Source: Cephalotrichum gorgonifer
Lineage: Eukaryota > Ascomycota > Sordariomycetes > Microascales > Microascaceae
Reading direction: 5' to 3'
Assembly (NCBI GenBank): GCA_900312665.1
Contig: ONZQ02000003.1
Location: 2,667,728 to 2,731,727, forward strand
DNA: 64,000 bases
The notes under the pieces were generated by a model, which did not search any database, was not told where the DNA came from, and was given only the letters and a program-made list of their open reading frames with translations. Position 1 is the first letter of the stretch; each line of letters begins with the position of its first letter. The position numbers were made by a program, and so were the translations under genes. This document shows, one piece after another, positions 46,292 through 57,487 of the stretch.

Positions 46292-47072
46292 ATGAAGCTC
46301 ACCACGGCCATTGTCATCGCCCTGTCTGCCTTCGTCGCAGCCCAGGACTTTGCCTTCTCCTGTGACCATAACAAGTTTGAGTTCAGGGATGGACATAATG
46401 CCAAGGCCAAGTGTGGCCGGACGCATGGCGGGAGCAGGACCACTACTCTCGATCTTGACCGCTGCTTCATCAATGACAATGGTGCTCTGCGCCGTGACGA
46501 CCGGTATTATTATTCCCTCCTCCCTCCATTTTACTCCTTGCGTTATGATTTCTTTTCTCTACCGTGACTTTTATCATATTTATCAGTTTTCAATTACTTG
46601 CCTAACCCTGACAAACATGCCTTGCTTCTGGTGTGCACTGTTACTGACTCCTTCCAAGTGGCAAGTACTCCAAGTCTTGCGTCAAGTGCCAGATGAACCC
46701 GAACCGACCCTCCTGGATGTGGTGCCAGTGTAAGGACAAGTCGAAGAACTGGAAGGAGAGCGAGATCAACCTCAGTATGTACCCTCATTTCACTAGAATC
46801 TTGTTCGAGCCTCGCCCTTCTATCTATTTACCTACCCCTCTTAATAAGCCCTGGCCTTCTTTTTTTATTCCTCCCCCTCTCCAGAGAACCCTCCCCTCCC
46901 CTTTTTTTTTGCTTTCCAGCTGCTCTACTCTCTTCACCTCTATACCTATCTCTCCACCTCGATCATGTTTTGCATCCGCCCAAGGGAAGCTTGGCTAATT
47001 TAATCTGCAGATGACTATCTTGCCAATCAGGACGGCAAGCTCTGCTGCGGCAACAGCTGCGGCACGGAGTAG
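46292..47072 (+). CDS. Small secreted cysteine-rich protein with CVNH-like double repeat
   Basis: Exons 46292-46503, 46659-46774 and 47011-47072 join to 390 nt (129 aa). A signal peptide is clear (MKLTTAIVIALSAFVAAQ, cleavage near 18). The mature part has ten cysteines and two repeats with the cyanovirin-N homology (CVNH) layout. Repeat 1 has FSC, then AKC, then TTLDLDRCFINDNGAL. Repeat 2 has SKSCVKC, then WCQC, then SEINLNDYLANQDGKLCC. The LDL/INL..N-x-(D/N)G pattern is the hallmark of CVNH, a carbohydrate-binding fold found in filamentous ascomycetes, but the canonical domain has about four cysteines, so five possible disulfides are unusual. Sugar binding and an effector role are inference. 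Junctions use a CTGAC branch site with AAG acceptor (intron 1) and CTAAT with CAG (intron 2). Confidence 0.8.
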
Positions 47073-49306
47073 ACTCCACATCTACGAAGCCCGCCCTTGG
47101 AGGACGACTCCTAGGAAGCTACCGAGGTCCTTGGTCCGGCGATGAGAGTCCACCTGGGGGTGACGGGCAGGGTCTCACTATATCGCCCACTCCGAGGTTG
47201 TGTTTTTAACCACACTCTTGGGAGTGGTCGAAATTTTTGGCCGGGCGAGATCCGCAGATGGATCGGGTCTGATTTATCGCCTGGCATTGTTTCATTGTTG
47301 AGGAGCGTGACGACGGGGAACCATAAGGGACCTGGGATTGGTACGGGCTAGATGGTAGCCCGATTTAGCCGGCTAGTAGGGGTGGTGGGGAGGTTAATAT
47401 TATCGTCGTCACGCATCATCATGCTCTGTATCTTTATACCGCGTATTGGAGTCGTGATGTTCACACAACTAACCCTAAATATCCATAGTACTTTTGTTCT
47501 TCTGCTTTTTTTTCTTCTTTTCCCGTAAGGGAGGGCGTGGCCAAGATGCTAATAGGGATATTTCCAGCGGGCGCACCCTCGCGAGAAAGAAAGTCCTATC
47601 CGAGAGTCCTACAGCTGAGTTCTCGTCGAAAGACAATGTCCGGCCGCCACTCCCAACGCCATATTTCGCCGCAGAGACACTAGAGGTTAATCCCGAGATA
47701 GGATAGAAGCCGGGTGAGGAGGATTGAATCCCTGAACGGAAAGAATCCTACCGACGCCTCAGATGATGATCCTTCGTGGCTGGTGAGCCAAGGAGGGCTG
47801 CGGCACAAGGAAAGAAAGACACAATAAATACGAAACGATTGGAGCTGCGTGAAATGGGGTTTTGGGGGTAAGCAAGGGCATTGGTGAGGTCGGACCGATC
47901 AGCCCTACGGGTGTTGGTTGGTTTCAAATCAAGTAAATTCAGGGAAGCTCAGGGATGTGCTAGGCTGAATCGAAGATGCTCGTATTAGTACGGCACTCGT
48001 ATAATACAGTAATCCAACTATGCGAGTGCGAGGAAGGGTTAAAAGGCAAAGCAAAGCTGGCCTGAAGATCCACGTCGCCAAGCCACCCAAACCCCCCCCC
48101 CCCACCCCAAGCGAGCGTGGCGCGGCATTTCAAACCAATCGTCAGCTGCGGATCCCGCCCCCAACCCGCTCCTTGGCGCAAACGTCTCCACCAAGCAATG
48201 AAGAAGCAGGGGCCGCACAGCCGCGACAGCCGCGAGCGAATCAAGTGTCGGAAAGCACCCCTGCACGCATTCGTAACAGGGGTCTTTCTTTCCGAGGTCC
48301 TGCTCATCTCCCGCTTCCTTGTCTCACACCTATCCATTACTAGCCCCAATGTCTATTCTTGGGGTATTCCCCTCCTTCTTTTCCTCTTTTCGTTCCTCCG
48401 CCCCGCCGGATCGGATAAAAAAGTGGCCCGCGCCTTGTTTTGGGGGTTTTGCGGCGGGTTAGTTAGCCTTTGGGGCGATAAGTATGCCTAGCATTGAGGC
48501 GCTTCTCTGCCCCTCCCTTCCCCCCCCTCAACCCCAACCCCCGGTTTCAGTGCAGAGTATAATACGACCTTGATTGAGTGGAGTACGAGTAGTCAAGAGC
48601 TGTGGCCCAAGCCACCCATCTATGCCACACCCATGATGGACATCTATCCCCCACGCCCTATGTCCGCCGTCCGAGTAACGAGACAGGATTCTCCATGTGA
48701 CCTCCACCCGGATCGGACGGAGAGATTCCTCGTGTTCAGACCCCTGCTATTCACCCTCTAGTCTTCCGCTCGGAGGATTCCTTGCTGGTTGTTGGTTATC
48801 CATCCCACTGCCACACCCCACGTGGCAGTGAATCCCATCCTCCCACCTAAATTAAACTTCTCGGATCCTTTCTTCCTAAGTATCGGTCCAACACGCTGAT
48901 CTACTGGCTATCTCCTCATTCCGGTGGTGATGTCTTGGTATACGGGAGCAGTATACCTTAGCTGTGAATCCTTCGTAGGGCTGCATGCATAGCCGAAAAC
49001 TACCGACGGCGATGAAGATGCGCCCCACGGGCCTATCTTCGGTCCTTCCCGCTGTGATCGGGGTCGGAACCTTTTGTCTTACCCTTGCTACCGGACCTAT
49101 ACCCGATATAGCTAACACCTGGTCCTACCTAAGATCAGCTTGGTGGATCGTAGCGAGTTGCGGCACCTCGACGGGGATATATAATGCTCCCCCGGCCCCT
49201 GCAAGGATCATGCGCAGATCAGATAGATCCCAGAGACCTCCTCTAAGGTGCAAACACAAGTAAACTTCGACGCAGATCGTTGCAAATTGTCATTACCAAT
49301 AGCGCT
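47073..49306. other. Intergenic region
   Basis: About 2.2 kb with no supportable gene. A C-rich run lies near 48093-48107, and ACTCGTATAATAC/GAGTATAATACG words occur at 47995-48008 and 48555-48570. Confidence 0.5.
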
Positions 49307-50110
49307 ATGTCGTCCTCCAAGTCGAACCGCGGCAAGAACCTTGATAAGGCCCCCTCGCGTGGGTCAGGGCCGAAGAAGATCAAGGGAGTGCATGTTAGTA
49401 ACGGGTTGATATTCGTACCATCCCCCCCGCTTCCCCTTTTCTCTCTCCTCTTCTCCCTCAGAAAAAGAAAGCCCAAGACCCACTAACACCCTCTCCTCCC
49501 CCCAGACATCCTTCCGCCAACTCATAGAGTCCCTCGAGACCCACAGGGTCAACACCCTCACCGAGCTCTGCCGCATCGAGCGCGTGGCCGCCACCTGCAA
49601 CGAGGCCGACGCCGCCGCCTTCCAGGGCCCCATGACCGCCGCCTGGGACTACTACGTCACCAGCAACCAGCTCCTCCTCGAGCTGCGGGGCCTCACGCGG
49701 AGCTACCCCTTCAGCGCGGACGTCCTGTACGAGGCTAGGGTGAGGGTCGGTGGGGATCCGGCGTCGAACCGGAGCTGGAACATGGCGTGGCTGGTGCTTA
49801 GGAAGATGAGGGACGAGTAAGTTTGTCCTCATTGGTGTCGCCCTCCCCCCCCTCCTTCTCTCTTTTCGTGGAGATCTATCTGTGTGAGGAGATAGGTGAA
49901 GGACGAGGTCAGAGTGGACTTTGGCTAACAGTCAGCAGTGGACTTGTAGGTGCCTTCGCCGCCGTGGAGGCGGAGAAGAAGGAGATGTGGGGCGATACGG
50001 AGCCGAGCGTGGATGACGTCGCGAAGCTGGCCGCTTACTTCGAGTATGAGTGGGGGAGGGCCATCAATACTATGCTTAGGCATTGGCGGACTCCACCTAC
50101 ATGGTATTAG
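49307..50110 (+). CDS. Unrecognised 189-residue protein
   Basis: Exons 49307-49393, 49506-49816 and 49939-50110 join to 570 nt (189 aa). Introns have GTTAGT and GTAAGT donors and CTAAC branch sites. I do not recognise the family. The first 29 residues are basic and Ser/Gly/Lys-rich (SSSKSNRGKNLDKAP, GPKKIKG). Exon 2 codes for a helical region of mixed polarity: FRQLIESLETHRVNTLTELCRIERVAATC, then WDYYVTSNQLLLELRGLTRSYPF. Exon 3 adds FAAVEAEKKEMW and a C-terminus HWRTPPTWY. There is no signal peptide or membrane segment. Strong GC-ending codon bias in exon 2 argues for a real conserved gene. It is convergent with the MFS transporter gene, 396 bp apart. Confidence 0.7.
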
Positions 50111-50506
50111 GGGACTAAGAGGGGAGCTGTTCGGAAGGTATGTGGTGTATTTGTGTGTGTTTATTCTGTGCTATTTAGAGGGTCTAGGGGGGAGGTATTA
50201 TGGCGTTTCGCTGGGCGACTGGGTTTGGGATAGCATTGCGCTGGCGTACAAGGAACTACGGATAGGAAGGCAGCATGGGCTTGTTTGTGCTTATGATTTG
50301 CCGTGGAATGGTACACGAGAGCAGAGGAATATACTATGTTTTTGTCGTTATAGTGTTTTTGTAGATGCTCGGTGTGGTTTCACAGATGAGAGGGCTAGAA
50401 AGCCAGCTTAGGGTCTATGAGAATATTGGCCGCGAACCTATCTCAGACCACCTTTTTTTATTCATTAGTTATGTGCGCCGGTGGACCAGACACTTCGCAA
50501 CTCATG
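50111..50506. other. Short convergent intergenic region
   Basis: Shared 3' region of the unrecognised gene and the MFS transporter gene; nothing else seen. Confidence 0.5.
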
Positions 50507-52364
50507 CTATACCTCCTCCTGCCCGCTCCGCTCCTCATCCCTATCCTCCCCACTCTCCTCCCCGCCAGACCAGTCGTCGCTCTCCAAACCGCCCCCATCA
50601 ACCGCCAGCGTCCCGAAATACCCCACAATGGCGATCCCGCCGAAGAGGCCCCACGCCAGCAGCTCGCCCTTGGGGCGCACGCCCGAGGACAGGGTAAAGA
50701 GGCCGCCGGAGAGGAATGGCCCGACGCTGCGGCCGGCGGCGGAGATGGTCTGGGCTATTCCGTTGAGGGTGCCAAGTGTCTTGTCCGACGATGCGGAGTT
50801 GTTGATCTGGGGGAAGTTAGTTTTTGGGGAGGGGTCTCGGGATTGGGAGCAGAAAACTCGCGAGCAGCATCACGCACGACAACCCCCCCACGGAGCTGAT
50901 ATTCTTCACGACCAGCACCACCCCGAGCTCCGCATACAGCCACGCCCTCCCGGTCCCGACCTCGAACGGCGGCGCGTCGTCCAGGTGGCCCACCAACGGC
51001 ATGGCCACCATGCTCGCCGCCATGCCCAGCAGCGCGAACCTGTATAGGCCCAGGTTCCCGAAGCGGGCCTTTATGGGTCTGAAGAGGAAGGCCTGGAAGG
51101 CGATGGTGCAGAGGCCCGCGACGCTGAGGCTGGTGCCGATGGCGCCGGGGTCGAGGTCCCGGCCCGTGGGGGAGGGGGCGGCGGCGAAGATGGGATAGAG
51201 GCAGTTGAAGGAGATGTTGGTGAGCTGGTAGATGAGGTAGGTGGCGAGGAGGATTATGGTCGAGCTGTTTAGGATCTCGCGCACGGGCTGGGGGGGGGAG
51301 AGGGCCGAGATCGAGGGGGCGGTGGAGGCGGGGGCGGAGGCGGTGGGAGAGTCTACGAGGGAGGCGGTGGGTGACGTCCGTGAGATGTGTGGGGCGCCGT
51401 CGGATCTTCCTTGGTCCGTGGATTCGTCGAGCACTGTAGGAGAATGGGGCTTGTGTGGCGGGATGAGAGGCTCGTTGGCTGCGTCGGTCGACTCTCTCGG
51501 GGAAAGGCCTAGGCACTTCCGGACCATGTCGACGTCCGTGCCGCACGATGGCTCACGGTCCACGTGCGTCTCCTCGAACCAGATGCCCAGGACCACGGCA
51601 CTCACGGCCAATATAGCCGCCACGACGATGTTCGACGCCGCAAACGGGAACCTACTACCCAACACCCCAACTAACAACCCACCTAGCGCTGGCCCGGACA
51701 GCCCGCCGAGGGAGTAAATGATAGGCAGCCATGTGAAGGCCGTGCTCTGGTTCGACCTATCCGTCAGATCCCCCATGGCCGAGGGCACAACGGCCGCGTT
51801 CCCGTTCAGCAGGCCCATCATGATGTGCACGAGCAGCGCCTGCCAGTAGGTCCGACAGAAGCCGAAGAGCAGGAAGCACGCCGTCAGCAGCGCGGCGCCC
51901 AGGACGAGGACCGGCTTACGCCCGCGCCTGTCGGAGAGATAGCCCCAGAAGAAGTTGGTCGAGAGCTGGGCTAGGGCGAAGGACGACGCCAGTATGCCGA
52001 CGTAGAGTCCGACCTGGGGGGGCGGGACCTCGCGGAAGGAGAGGATCATGGAGGGGAGGTAGGGGGATATGGAGTTGAGGGCCGTCTGCTCCGCGAAGGA
52101 GAGCAGGGCGAGGAGGAGGAGCTGGCGCAGTGGGAGAGGGGACTCATCCGCCGGGGGCTGCTGCGGCCCGGGGGAGGAGGAGGCATCGTGGGAGGAGCGA
52201 GGCGTGCTAGCGAGGGGAGGGGTCGGGAATGTCTGGTAGTGGTATGAGGTCCGGCGGGAGTGGGAGTCGAAGAAGGAGGCTGGGAGGGGGGCACCGGCGT
52301 GGAAGGATGAAGAGGAGCGGGTCCGCGTGCTCGAGAGGGCGGTCGTTATGGTTGGGCGGACCAT
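50507..52364 (-). CDS. Major facilitator superfamily transporter (YCR023C / ZIF-like type)
   Basis: Twelve-helix membrane transporter; substrate unknown. Exons 52364-50862 and 50806-50507 join to 1803 nt (600 aa). Residues 1-80 are hydrophilic and Ser/Pro-rich. The N-terminal bundle begins with LLLLALLSFAEQTALNSISPYLPS and has the MFS signature GYLSDRRGRKP (about 139-150). A cytosolic loop of about 110 Ser/Thr/Pro-rich residues separates the halves. The exon 2 segment begins INNSASSDKTLGTLNGIAQT, a hallmark of this subfamily, and ends in a short acidic tail. The 55-nt intron appears to start with GCGAGT and end with ACTAACTTCCCCCAG: only this GC-AG junction keeps SCVMLL directly before INNSAS in frame. 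A GT donor four bases downstream breaks the frame, and one 12 bases upstream deletes VMLL. ATG 52364 is chosen over an upstream in-frame ATG at 52619 because the intervening sequence is His/Pro/Thr-rich leader-like. Confidence 0.88.
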
Positions 52365-54618
52365 TATGAGTGGTGGTTTTGGAGTTTGAGGCTGGCCCCG
52401 GAAGGGGCAAGGGGGGTGTGAGGAGGTGGTTTGTGTGACGGGGGTGGTTAGGCGATGCGAGATGCCATTGTGCGTGGGAGGATGTGGTGATTGGGTTGAG
52501 TTGTCTGGGACGGGAGAGGGGTACTGGTGAGATTTTTCGCCATGGCACTCTAAGTTGACATTGTGGTGGTGTGTGTGTGTCTCTGGCTTGGTTTGGTCGA
52601 TTACATCACAGGCATGCATTCTTGGTCGCTGGTGACGTAGTTGGGATGAGGTGCTGGGAGCTAGTGTCTCGAGTACCCAGTCGTGGCATGTGATAGAGTG
52701 GCTTAGTCAGGCATCTCAACTCGAGGCGAACAAACTAATCATAGGGTGTCAACAACTCAACGAATAATAACCTCATCTCGCCTATCACCAGGCCCAATCC
52801 CGCTCCCAATCCCAATTCAGTCCAACGGCCAGTGCAGTGTAGTGCTCACTGAAAACCAAAGTCGTCATCATAAAATTTAGGATCTCGAAAATTCCTATTC
52901 ATGCCCAAGCCCATCTGCCTAAAGTGCAACTTTACGCGGCAAACGAATGTGTTTGTTGCCTAAGGTAGGTCAACGTTGTTCCAGTTCGTCCAGCCTCGAA
53001 TTTGGTACCTATTCCTTTTTCTAGGAAGAACCACTTTCCTTCCCAATCACGCGGGGACAGAACATCCCTGCTCCTTCCCGCCCCAGACCCAGACCAGGGA
53101 TCAATGGGTTTCCGCCAACTCACACCACCCATGCATATTACCAGTGCCAGAAGTACGTAACAAACCCGCATCAGCTACGGCTCGGCGCAGAGAGACCTAT
53201 CCCATGGTACAGCTGTTAACTATTACCTTCTCTTGCACATAATTTGGTCGCGCGCCCCACCCCTGCCTGTCTGGGGAACTGTGATTGCTGTGGGTTAATC
53301 CCGGCTTGCGAGGGAGTTTTTCACACATTTTTCTCCCAATAAGTTGTGCTTGCATGTTACTTTGTGTATTTATGCGTCTCCCCACCCTGGTTCAGGCAAG
53401 GATGCGCGTGATATGTGGACAGGATGCTTTTGCCTCATCTGGGGAACACTACTTAGTGTCCCCGCCCACCTATTTCGGTTTGGCAGTATATGGGGTTGAG
53501 TGTCAACTGCAGTAGCGCTTCTTCTCTGCCGGCCCCATTTTCGCGAGTTCGCGAGTCAAATGTACGAGGCCTCTCCCCTGCGGAGCCGCCGAGTAGTGAC
53601 GGACACCAACAGTGACATAATACTCAACTCAGGCGAGCAGGCAAGAAAGACGTGGCGACCCGTGAGGCGAACAGTAGCTGGCGGATGTCCGACCTGGCCA
53701 CTAACCGTCTACATGTCCAACTCGTCCCATCACACCGTGACTGAGGGACACCAAAAAAAGGAGAGAGAATAAAACAAGTAATCAATGCCGTATGAGCTGG
53801 GACGAGTCTTTCCATCGAATAAGAAAGTAAAAGTAAAAAATAAAAAATTGACAGAGCCTCAATATGACCGGGAGCCTGCCCTCATCCCTCTTTCCCAAAA
53901 ATAGTGAACCACTTAACATCGCCAGTCTCACTCTAGTCCCGCCAAGCGCCCACTCTACCACTCGTACCCTAGCCTCTCCCTCCCCCCAAAATACGCCTCC
54001 TGATGCCCGACGCCTCTTCCCTGTTGCGGCCCGTCAATCTCACAGCCCACAACATCCCACGGGCCCTCTCGTGGGAGCCGATGCCCCGTTTCCAGCCACT
54101 CACGACCGTCCTCGCGGCCCCACAGGGGCCAATAGGACAATGCCGGCGGCCCAACCGCAACTGGGCGCCAACGCACACAGAGTAGGGCAGAAAAACGAAG
54201 ACAACGACTCGTAGGCGCCTCAGCAACGGTTGGCATTCCACTCTCGTAAAAAATGTAAACAGGGCTTTGTAGGAAAGTGACTCACTTTTCCGCGGCTGCG
54301 CTGCTGGCCCGCCTGTACTTTATTAGTACTTGTTCTGGGGCTCATGTCTGCATGCAGGAAAGGATCCTCTCGCCCATCACACACTTACACAAAACATAGG
54401 CTTACACTTAGCCTATTAAAAGTCTCATATACAAACAAATAGCTCCTCGCTCTCATGTTTTCCATCACACCTCGACATATTCCCCTTTACACACACCTAT
54501 TCAAGAGAAGAGCAAGACGACAATCGAAATATCCCGACTAGCTGACCTGCAATACATAACGAAGATTCGCAACACAAAAAACAACAACCCGAAAAACACC
54601 AAGACGACAGAAGATCTG
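52365..54618. other. Divergent intergenic region
   Basis: About 2.25 kb between the MFS gene and the coiled-coil gene, holding both promoters. No coding frame is convincing. The sequence just upstream of 54619 is A-rich, like a fungal 5' leader. Confidence 0.5.
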
Positions 54619-57487
54619 ATGGAGAGGAGGGACAAGGGAATGGGCTCACGCCCAAACGACGACGCAGCGGCTAGCGCCGAGCGGATGCGCAACAGGCTCA
54701 CGAGGGGAGTCAATCCGCCTCCCGCGCCGCTCTCCGACGTCACGGAAATGACGGAAATGACTGAGGGACTCTCCGACATTCTCCCCAAGAAATCATTACC
54801 CCCCGTGGCACCCAAGCGAGCTTCCCTCATCACGCGCCGCCCGAGCTTGCAAAACATGCAAAACCAGGCCCGACCGAGCTTCGAGATATCGAATGTGCCG
54901 CCGGCTCCCCAGCTTCCACCCTCCACGCTAGGGAGGAGGAGGCAGAGCTTGCCGCCGCCGGGCCCCCGCACGCGCCCTCCCGTCCCCAGCAGGGAGCGGA
55001 AGCCAGTCGTCATGACCCGCCGGCCATCGATGTCGCGACATCAGCCTGAGAGTCACCTCTCGTACCACCCCGACTACCACCATCTGAACCACGCGAACAT
55101 GAACCCAGCGTCCGAGTCCGACCTTAGCTCGAACCTATCCACCGACACGCAGGTGACGTCCGTCTTCGACAGCGACTCGACGCAGAAGCCTGTCGAGAGG
55201 GAGCGGCGTATCGTGCGGCGCCCCGCCGCCCTCCGCAAGGCCGTCGTGACCACCCGTCCCGCCAAGTCCGTGGTTGTCGCCCCGGCCCGCCGGACCATCC
55301 ACATCCAAGTACAGTCTCAGAAGGCCCCCTCCGAGCCCCCGGAGGACACCGCAGCGGTCGTGGAGTATAAGGAGGAGATCAAGCGGCTGAAGCAGGAGAT
55401 CAAGGACCTCAGGGACGACCAGTCCGGTTCCGCACAGGGGCTCGAGGATGCGCTGGATAGGCTTTCCCTCGTCACGCTAGAGAGGGAGGAGGTCAAGAGG
55501 TCCAGCAACCGCGAGAGACAGGCCGTCGAGAGCCTGAGGAGGGAGGTTGAGGATAAGACCAAGACCATCGAGGGCCTGAAGGCGATGTTGGCTGATCGCG
55601 ACGGCACGCTGGACGAATTGGCTGACAAGGCCGAGGCTAGGGCGAGGGAGCTCGATGGGCTCCGCGCGAGCATCGAGGAGAAGGAGGGGAGCCTGGACGA
55701 GGTGAAGGCCATCCTTGCCAACCGGGAGAGTACCATCGAGGCCCTAGGGAGCGAGAAGGAGATGGTGGCGAAGGAGAAGGAGGACTTCATCAAAATCAAC
55801 GACGACCTGATGGCCAAGATCCAGGGCTTCGGCGAGGAGAAGGGGAAGTTGACGGAGGAGCTGGACGGCCTCAAGAACGAGAAGGAGGTCTGGGTGCTCG
55901 AGAGGGAGAAGTTCACCCTCGAGACGGCCTCGCTGAGGGACGGAAAGTCGGAGGCGGAGGCCAAGTGCGAGGAGCTGACCAAGGAGATCGGTACGCGGCT
56001 GGCCGTCCGTAGCGAGCAGGAGGACTTCTTGATCTCGCGGGTCGCCGCTCTGGAGATCATCAAGGAGAGTGTCGACGGCCAGCTCGACAAGCTCACGTCG
56101 CGCGTCGCGGAGGGGCAAACTGAGATTGAGGGGCTGAAGGAGGCGAAAGCGGGTCTAGAGGCGGAGCTGGAGAAGGTGACCGCTCGAACTGAGAAGCTGG
56201 AGGAGGAGAAGGGGGTGTTGGAGGTGGCCAAGAAGGAGTTGGAGGAGGCGAAGGAGGGACTCGAGGGGACGAAGGCCGAGCTAGAGGCCGCAAAGGAGGG
56301 GCTCGAGAAGGAGAAGGCGGGGCTGGAGGAGGAGAAGGGGAAGCTGGAGGCGCGCGTCGGCGAGTTAGAGGGCGAGATCGACGGGCTTAAGACCAAGGTC
56401 GAGGGCCTCGAGGAAGAGAAGAAGGCGAACGAGGAGGAGATCAAGACCCTGGCTGCCGAGAGAGACGGACTCGAGAAGCAGAGCGACGACCAGGAGGACG
56501 AACTCGAGGAGCTGAGAGCCGAGCTTGGGAAGCTCCGCGGGAAGACGGAGGCGTCGGAGGGCGCTGATGACGCGGCCGACGACAAGGCAGCCGATGGCGC
56601 GGCCGACGATCCCGAGCCCGCGGCCGAAGCCGCCCCTGAACCCGAGTCCGCCCCTGAACCCGAGTCCGCTCCGGAACCCGAGCCCGCTCCTGAACCCGAG
56701 CCCGCCCCTGAGTCTGAGGCCGCCCCTGAGTCTGAGCCCGCCCCTGAGCCCGAACCCGCCCCCGAACCCGAGCCCGCTCCTGAGCCCGAGCCCGCCGAGC
56801 CAGAACCCGAGACACCCCCCGCGCCTCCCCCCTCCGATGACGCCGCCGCCCTAGAAACGCTCCAGAAAGAAAACGACGACCTCAAGCAGAAGAACACCGA
56901 ACTGCAAGAAGAAGTCGGCAAGATCACCGCCTCCCTCGAGGAGCAATCCACCAAGGCCGCCGAGGCAACCACCAAGCTCGAGGAAGAGTCCGCCCGGCTG
57001 GCCGACGAGCTCAAGAAGATCGAGGAGGAGACGAAGAGGATCGAGGAGGAGTCGAAGCGGCTCGAGGGCGAGGCGGGCAAGGTGGAGGAGCAGACCGCGC
57101 GGGTGGCGGAGCTCCAGGCCGAGAACGAGAGCCTGGCGACACGCCTGAGGGAGGCGGCGGCGCAGGTGGAGGAGCTGACGGGGAAGCATGAGGCCGAGCT
57201 CGTGGCGATGCGGGCGCAGATCCAGAGGCTGTCGAGGGTCACGACGAGGAGCAAGAGCCCGAAGAAGAAGGGGAAGGATGAAATCGTCCTTGTGAGGAGT
57301 CCGAACGACCGGTCTTTATTGTGAGTCCCCCCCTTTCCCCCCTGATCCTTTGTTTCGGGTAGTTTTTTTCTTCCTTTTTTTCTTTGGGAACTCGCATGCT
57401 AACATATCTTATAGGCAGGTGATGAGGAAGTCCAAGGCGCTTAGTTCTCGTGCCTCATCGGTTCAGTCGTCCGATAACGACGAGTAA
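54619..57487 (+). CDS. Long coiled-coil protein with basic Ser motifs and Pro-Glu repeat
   Basis: Function not recognised. Exons 54619-57320 and 57415-57487 join to 2775 nt (924 aa); the 94-nt intron has GTGAGT, GCTAAC and TAG. Residues 1-240 are disordered, with several R-R/K-x-S sites (TRRPSLQ, RRRQSLP, TRRPSMS) that look like PKA-type or 14-3-3-type sites. Residues about 245-650 are a near-continuous heptad coiled coil rich in Glu, Lys and Leu (EEIKRLKQEIKDL; ELEAAKEGLEKEKAGLEEEKG). A 60-residue Pro-Glu repeat (about 671-731) interrupts it, then a second coiled coil (about 750-880) follows. The C-terminus is basic and Ser-rich (TTRSKSPKKKGK, then SSRASSVQSSDNDE). This architecture suits a cytoskeletal, septal or spindle scaffold, but that is only inference; similarity in searches will be inflated by composition. 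Confidence 0.85.
56631..56810 (+). repeat. Coding minisatellite for Pro-Glu-Pro-Ala repeat
   Basis: Ten tandem copies of an 18-bp unit encoding APEPEP/APEPES variants, kept in frame within the coiled-coil gene. Synonymous differences between units (CCT/CCC, GAA/GAG) show that it is not a very recent expansion. Confidence 0.9.

Noticed and set aside
55317..57254. 645-codon minus-strand frame opposite the coiled-coil gene
   Set aside because: Ser-rich mirror of Glu/Lys codons in the coiled coil; no independent evidence.
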